Assembly: GCF_001648775.1 (NCBI RefSeq) | Contig: NZ_LVEJ01000002.1 | Coordinates: forward strand, 1 to 64,000 | Direction: 5' to 3' | Length of the DNA stretch: 64,000 bases | DNA from: Pseudomonas fluorescens | GTDB lineage: Bacteria; Pseudomonadota; Gammaproteobacteria; Pseudomonadales; Pseudomonadaceae | In this document: piece after piece, positions 60,247-64,000 of the stretch | Layout of the letters: every line of letters starts with the position of its first letter | How positions within the stretch are numbered: the first letter of the stretch is position 1 | Translations under genes and position numbers: made by a program | Notes under the pieces: model-generated | The model's input: the letters and a program-made list of their open reading frames with translations, nothing else | Told to the model about the DNA's origin: nothing | Databases searched by the model: none

Positions 60247-61313
60247 TACATCGACTGGAGCAGATCCGGCAGGAGAAGGTCTACGGCGTTCGGCAGGTCA
60301 GAACGTGGCGGGATGCGGCGATGCGTTTTTTGGTCGAATTCAAGGATCAGCCTTCGATCAAGCTTTCGGCTCACCACCTTTCACAGCTGGACGAATTCAT
60401 CGGCGACATGCCGCTGACCCATATTGATGACCAGGCCCTTGGGCCTTTCATTAAGGACAGGTTGGCGACCAAAACGCTGCCGGATGGCAAGGTGAAGAAA
60501 GGCGTGAGCAACAGAACGGTGAATATCTCGATCGAGCGTGTGGTTCGGGTTTTGTCGTTGTGTGCCAGGAAGTGGCGAGACGATGAGCGACGGCCGTGGC
60601 TGGATAGCGTGCCAATGCTCACGAAGCTGGAAGAGAAGAAATCGAGTCGCAAGCCCTATCCGATGTCGTGGGAGGAGCAGTCGATTCTTTTCGGGGAGTT
60701 GCCGGCCCACCTGCAGACGATGGCGCTGTTCAAAGTGAACACCGGTTGTCGCGAGCAGGAAGTTTGCAAGCTGAGGTGGGACTGGGAGATTTCGGTGCCG
60801 GAGCTCGGTACCAGTGTGTTCCTAATCCCGGCTGACTTTGGCGGCAGACACGAACGTTCTGGCGTGAAGAATGGCGACGAGCGCCTGGTAGTGCTGAACA
60901 GCGTTGCCAAGTCGATCATTGATAAGCAGCGCGGGCTGAGCAAGGAATGGGTTTTTCCTTACAACGGTAACGCAATGCATCGGATGAACGACTCTGCTTG
61001 GAAGAAGGCGCGAGTGAGAGCGGCGAAACTCTGGCAGGAGGAAAACCTTCGCCCCGCTCACCCTGGCTATCTGTCGATCAGGATTCACGATTTGAAGCAT
61101 ACGTTTGGCCGTCGCCTTCGAGCGGCAGGAGTAACCGAAGAAGACCGAAAGGCACTTCTGGGTCACAAGAACGGCAGCATCACCAGTCACTATTCGGGCG
61201 CTGAGCTCGGGCATCTGATTGAGGCTGCGAACATGGTATCAGCAACCGATTCGCGTGGGCCGGAGTGTGAGGAGGTTCTATGTTTGGCACTGGCCAGAAG
61301 ACTGGTGGGATGA
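60117..61313 (+). CDS. Tyrosine-recombinase integrase of prophage 2
   Basis: 398 aa. Catalytic domain motifs: TGCREQEVCKLRW (first Arg), IHDLKHTFGRRLRAAG (HxxK variant of the usual HxxR), LGHKNGSITSHYSGAE (His and the nucleophile Tyr). N-terminal arm-binding part begins MARKTITGLSQRKGLWHIDK. The last 15 residues after DSRGP do not look like the usual ending of this family, so the 3' end may have been altered by the neighbouring Mu-like insertion. Confidence 0.92.
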   Translation: MARKTITGLSQRKGLWHIDKKINGERLYESTGTSDRQEAERYLIHRLEQIRQEKVYGVRQVRTWRDAAMRFLVEFKDQPSIKLSAHHLSQLDEFIGDMPLTHIDDQALGPFIKDRLATKTLPDGKVKKGVSNRTVNISIERVVRVLSLCARKWRDDERRPWLDSVPMLTKLEEKKSSRKPYPMSWEEQSILFGELPAHLQTMALFKVNTGCREQEVCKLRWDWEISVPELGTSVFLIPADFGGRHERSGVKNGDERLVVLNSVAKSIIDKQRGLSKEWVFPYNGNAMHRMNDSAWKKARVRAAKLWQEENLRPAHPGYLSIRIHDLKHTFGRRLRAAGVTEEDRKALLGHKNGSITSHYSGAELGHLIEAANMVSATDSRGPECEEVLCLALARRLVG

Positions 61314-61513
61314 CGCGGGACAACGCGGTATGAGGCAGGAAAGCCAGAGCCCGTAAGGGCCCAGAGAATTGCCCCTCACTGGGACTAATGCCAAAGCATC
61401 GCCAAACAATAAACAGATGAATTTAGACATCAGGGATGGCCACCACCAAATTTCGCGGAAGCTTTGGCACAGACCATCCCCTTGCAAGGTATAGATATAT
61501 TATACCGAGGTCT
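61314..61513. other. Junction between prophage 2 and the Mu-like prophage
   Basis: About 200 bases without a gene. It holds ACGCGG twice (61313, 61323), TGCCAAAGC (61389) and its inverse GCTTTGGCA (61461), GCCAAAC (61401), TTTAGACATC (61422) and a palindrome GGTATA-7-TATACC (61488-61506). The left end of the Mu-like phage must lie here or in the last codons of the integrase; the exact base is not evident. Confidence 0.55.
61488..61506. promoter_or_regulatory. Operator-like palindrome GGTATA-7-TATACC
   Basis: Perfect 6-base arms with a 7-base AT spacer, between the presumed phage end and the stop of the repressor gene. Could be a protein-binding site in attL or a weak terminator of the repressor gene. 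Confidence 0.45.
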
Positions 61514-62260
61514 TCACATCCAACCGCCAGCCCAGACCACACGCCCAACGATCTCCAGTTCGTTCAGGTTTTCTTTAGCAACCATCATCGTCTGATAAGC
61601 CGGATTGGTGCTGATCACCGCCACGCCACCGCCTATGTGACGTTGCAGGCGCTTGGCGTAGAGATGGTCGTCAAGCCGAATCACATAGACAGCCTCCCCC
61701 TCAAGCGTGTTGCGGCTGTGATCAATCAGCACAGTGTCGCCGTCACTGAGAAATCCCTCCATTGAATCCCCATCAACTCTGATTGCGGACAGCCTCGACG
61801 CCTCCAAACCTTGTCGACGCAGTGAATAATTCGTGAAGGCCAATTGAGTTAAGACCGGTGCCGTTTCGGCCCAAGAGCCATGTCCAGGACCGCACCGCGA
61901 ATCGTATAAGGGCACATAGCTATAGGTGCCGTCTTCTACAACAAGGCATTGCTGCCGATCTTCGCCAAATGCCAGCCACTTCGCCGAAACACCAGCCGCT
62001 TGAGCAATCTGCTCCAACCTATCAAGTGTCGGATAAGTTTCCCCGCTCAGATAACTGCGTATCGCCCCCTCTGAAAGACCAGAATCGCGCGAAAAAACGC
62101 GTGCAGCCCTAGTACCCATCGCATCCTTGAGCCTATCCCGGAAGCATCCGATTGCCCCCAGTGGAATCGGATGCCCCGCATCTGAAGCATCCGGTTTATC
62201 CGATTCCTTATAAGTCATTGATTTCTCTCGGTTATTCATTTTTCTGAGCGCTTCACGCAT
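61514..62260 (-). CDS. Mu-like prophage repressor, S24 type
   Basis: 248 aa in the open frame; starts MTYKESDKP (62218) or MNNREKS (62239) are likelier. N-terminal helix-turn-helix (AARVFSRDSGLSEGAIRSYLS, near residues 52-72) and C-terminal S24/LexA-like peptidase: catalytic Ser in VDGDSMEGFL and Lys in HLYAKRLQ. The cleavage region SRCGPGHG is a Cys-Gly variant of the usual Ala-Gly. It should keep the lytic genes on the right silent and may respond to DNA damage. Confidence 0.87.
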   Translation of the reverse strand: MREALRKMNNREKSMTYKESDKPDASDAGHPIPLGAIGCFRDRLKDAMGTRAARVFSRDSGLSEGAIRSYLSGETYPTLDRLEQIAQAAGVSAKWLAFGEDRQQCLVVEDGTYSYVPLYDSRCGPGHGSWAETAPVLTQLAFTNYSLRRQGLEASRLSAIRVDGDSMEGFLSDGDTVLIDHSRNTLEGEAVYVIRLDDHLYAKRLQRHIGGGVAVISTNPAYQTMMVAKENLNELEIVGRVVWAGGWM

Positions 62261-62277
62261 AAAAAAGAATCGGATGC
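62144..62277. promoter_or_regulatory. Cluster of five repressor-type repeats
   Basis: GCATCCGATT or its inverse occurs at 62144-62153, 62165-62174 (inverse), 62187-62196 (one mismatch), 62197-62206 (TATCCGATTC) and 62268-62277 (inverse). Four lie inside the 5' part of the repressor gene, one before it. Likely operators for the repressor. Confidence 0.6.
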
Positions 62278-62296
62278 GCGTTTTTCTGATTGATAT

Positions 62297-62312
62297 GCGC
62301 GGATATCCGCGC
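62297..62312. promoter_or_regulatory. 16-base perfect palindrome GCGCGGATATCCGCGC
   Basis: Centre of the divergent region between repressor and Ner-like gene; also contains the TATCCG core of the repeat cluster. A strong operator candidate. Confidence 0.6.
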
Positions 62313-62377
62313 TATGTTTATCCGCAACAGGACGTTAGACATCCTAAAAAAACCACCCGTGAAGATGGTTCAAACCT

Positions 62378-62809
62378 ATGAGCGAAATCGACATGCCCAC
62401 AGACCCCGCTAGCCGATGGGAGTGGATCAAATACCAACTCCGCATTCGGGGCACCTCAATGGCCGAGCTCGCACGCCGGTTAAAAGTCACCGACCGCGCA
62501 ATCCGCAATGCCAAAAGCACCCCTTACCCACGTATTGAGCGCTCACTCGCTAAAGCTCTGAGCCTTAACCCAGCAGACATTTGGCCAGAGCGCTGGAACC
62601 CAGATGGCACGCCCCATAGACAACGTCCCACGCGAGCAGAAGAAAACACCTACACCGTTAACGAATCAACAGACTTCTGTTTAGACCCGTTTAAAAAAGA
62701 CTGCATGTTGCGTAGGCAGTTTCCTACAAGCACAGGAAAAAATACGCCCTATGGCAAGGATACCGGACTCTCTCCAGTAGAACACTGTAAAGCCGTAAGG
62801 AGTGTCTAG
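62378..62809 (+). CDS. Ner-like DNA-binding protein
   Basis: 143 aa. Residues about 10-80 match Ner/Nlp proteins: ASRWEWIKYQLRIRGTSMAE, LARRLKVTDRAIRNAKSTPY, PRIERSLAKALSLNPADIWP-ERW. Ner turns down early transcription in Mu. A C-terminal extension of 60 residues is unusual. The start could also be M6 (MPTDPAS). First gene of the rightward early operon. Confidence 0.85.
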   Translation: MSEIDMPTDPASRWEWIKYQLRIRGTSMAELARRLKVTDRAIRNAKSTPYPRIERSLAKALSLNPADIWPERWNPDGTPHRQRPTRAEENTYTVNESTDFCLDPFKKDCMLRRQFPTSTGKNTPYGKDTGLSPVEHCKAVRSV

Positions 62810-62811
62810 AC

Positions 62812-63252
62812 ATGCGCCGTCTAAAAGATGACAAGACGTTAGACATCTTCTCTGTCCCACAGCCCATCCTCTCTGTCCCTGGTCACGGAAACTACGCCTC
62901 CCAAGTCAGCGAGCTGGTGAGCGAAGTACTCAAAGGCTCCGAACTCGACCGTTACGAAATAGCGGCTCACATGTCGCGCCTGTCAGGCGATGACGTCAGC
63001 AAAAACATGTTAGACGCTTGGGCAAGTCCTGCCCGTGCTGACCACAACCTTCCTCTATATAGAGCTGCATTGCTGGAAGAGGTCTGCGCCAGCCACATCC
63101 TCACGAACTGGCAGGTTCACTTGCGCGGCGGTCGCGTTGCCTATGGTCGCGAGGCACTGGATACAGAGCTGGGCCGTCTTGAACGAGTCGCGGCAAACGC
63201 CCAGCGCCAAGCTCGCGAACTGAAAAAACTTCTGGGTGAAGACCATGCGTAA
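62812..63252 (+). CDS. Mu-like phage early protein, unknown
   Basis: 146 aa; AAGGAG precedes the ATG. SELVSEVLKGSELDRYEIAA and HMSRLSGDDVSKNMLDAWAS (a possible helix-turn-helix), then a helical end RVAANAQRQARELKKLLG. Found before the transposase gene of Pseudomonas Mu-like phages as far as I recall; function unknown. Overlaps the transposase start by 8 bases. Confidence 0.75.
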   Translation: MRRLKDDKTLDIFSVPQPILSVPGHGNYASQVSELVSEVLKGSELDRYEIAAHMSRLSGDDVSKNMLDAWASPARADHNLPLYRAALLEEVCASHILTNWQVHLRGGRVAYGREALDTELGRLERVAANAQRQARELKKLLGEDHA

Positions 63253-64000
63253 CTGGTTTGCCGCCCAGGAACTGGCAGGCCTGCCCGGTTTGCCCAGCAC
63301 TGCTCGCAATGTCAAAGCTATGGCGGCTCGCGAAAGCTGGGAAGGCCAACAACGTCTGGGCAGTAAAGCCATCGAATACGCTTTCGCCGTCCTGCCGAAA
63401 GCCACGCAAATTGCATTGATTGCGGCATCGGTCAGCGAAAGCCAGCCCTTACAAGCGGCGGAGCCGGAACCAAATGCTATCGAGCGTGACCCCGTTTCCG
63501 CGTCACGCTTAAGCGAAGACCAACGCTCAGTGATGATCGCTCGGCTGGCCTTCGTGCGTGAAATCGAGCGCATCAGCCAGACCATTAGCCAGCAACGCGC
63601 TATTGATTCACTGGTCGCTTTGGCCAAAGCAGACCAGCTCAGTCGCTACCTGAGCAACCTCGTACAACGCGCCAACGACCGTAAAACCAGCGACCGCACC
63701 TTGAGCGAGCGCACCCTCAAACGCTGGCTGTCCGACTATCGTAAAAAAGGCGAAACCGGTCTGGCGCCCGGTCGCCGCGAAAAAGACATGAGCGTGCCCG
63801 AATGGTCAGCATCATTCCTCAGTTGCTACCAGCGCCCGACAAAGCCCAGCGTGGAATCCGCCTATGCGGAATTCGCCCTCAAGCACCCGGCCGAACGCCC
63901 AAGCATCCATGTGGTACGCCGCTTCCTTAATAAGCTAAGTGCCGAAGCCCGGGAGCGCGGCCGTCGTACACCGCAAGAGCTCAAAGCGCTGCAACCGTTC
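63245..64000 (+). CDS. Mu-type transposase, 5' part (cut by window end)
   Basis: 252 codons visible. N-terminal Mu DNA-binding domain MRNWFAAQELAGLPGLPSTA, NVKAMAARESWEGQQRLGSK (the WFxAxELxGLPG string is typical of MuA), then helix-turn-helix parts (LSERTLKRWLSDYRKKGETG; KPSVESAYAEFALKHPAERP). The DDE domain lies beyond the window. It drives replicative transposition. Confidence 0.92.
   Translation, partial: MRNWFAAQELAGLPGLPSTARNVKAMAARESWEGQQRLGSKAIEYAFAVLPKATQIALIAASVSESQPLQAAEPEPNAIERDPVSASRLSEDQRSVMIARLAFVREIERISQTISQQRAIDSLVALAKADQLSRYLSNLVQRANDRKTSDRTLSERTLKRWLSDYRKKGETGLAPGRREKDMSVPEWSASFLSCYQRPTKPSVESAYAEFALKHPAERPSIHVVRRFLNKLSAEARERGRRTPQELKALQPF

Overview
The window looks like chromosome of a Pseudomonas of the fluorescens group. 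The main reason is the first 6.7 kb: a type II secretion cluster with the gene order and strand pattern I recall for the P. aeruginosa Hxc system (W, U, P, V, T, X, Y, Z, Q). It includes a lipoprotein secretin and a short GspC-like protein without a PDZ domain. No search was run, so family names rest on motifs, length and context.

Layout. (1) 1-7833: host genes: hxc cluster, a NADAR/YbiA-like protein, a broken lipoprotein remnant and a small membrane protein. (2) 7925-17022: a decayed prophage remnant ('element 1') flanked by two 102-bp direct repeats, each carrying the 3' half of a tRNA-Pro(GGG) gene. It has early-type phage genes, cargo genes, an excisionase and an integrase, but no head, tail or lysis genes. 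(3) 17023 to about 61313: a near complete lambda-like siphovirus prophage ('prophage 2'). From left to right it carries a putative effector, the lysis genes (Rz/Rz1, SleB-type hydrolase), tail fibre, J, I, K, L, M, tape measure, the G/GT chaperones with a slippery site, tail tube, head-tail joining genes, capsid, scaffold, portal, terminase, metallopeptidase, holin, ninG/ninB and a replication gene fragment, all on the minus strand. A plus-strand early block follows: recT fragment, exonuclease, PAPS-reductase-like protein, C5 methyltransferase, excisionase and integrase. (4) about 61.3 kb to the end: the left end of a Mu-like transposable prophage: a repressor on the minus strand, then a Ner-like protein, an unknown protein and the start of the transposase.

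Two patterns stand out. First, element 1 and the right part of prophage 2 share the same plus-strand backbone genes in the same order. The slots between them hold different, unrelated minus-strand cargo genes. The late operon of prophage 2 shows the mirror image: several plus-strand genes sit inside a minus-strand operon. Second, many backbone genes start with a short GC-rich hairpin placed directly before the Shine-Dalgarno sequence, and these leaders are conserved even where the gene behind them is not.

Prophage 2 is probably defective. Its replication gene (minus strand) and recT (plus strand) are both cut at the 5' side and abut near 50.94 kb, which suggests that the immunity region between them was deleted. 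Element 1 and prophage 2 appear to be joined at one tRNA-Pro core with different arm repeats on each side. No intact tRNA-Pro is in the window, so it is expected to the right, beyond the Mu-like prophage.
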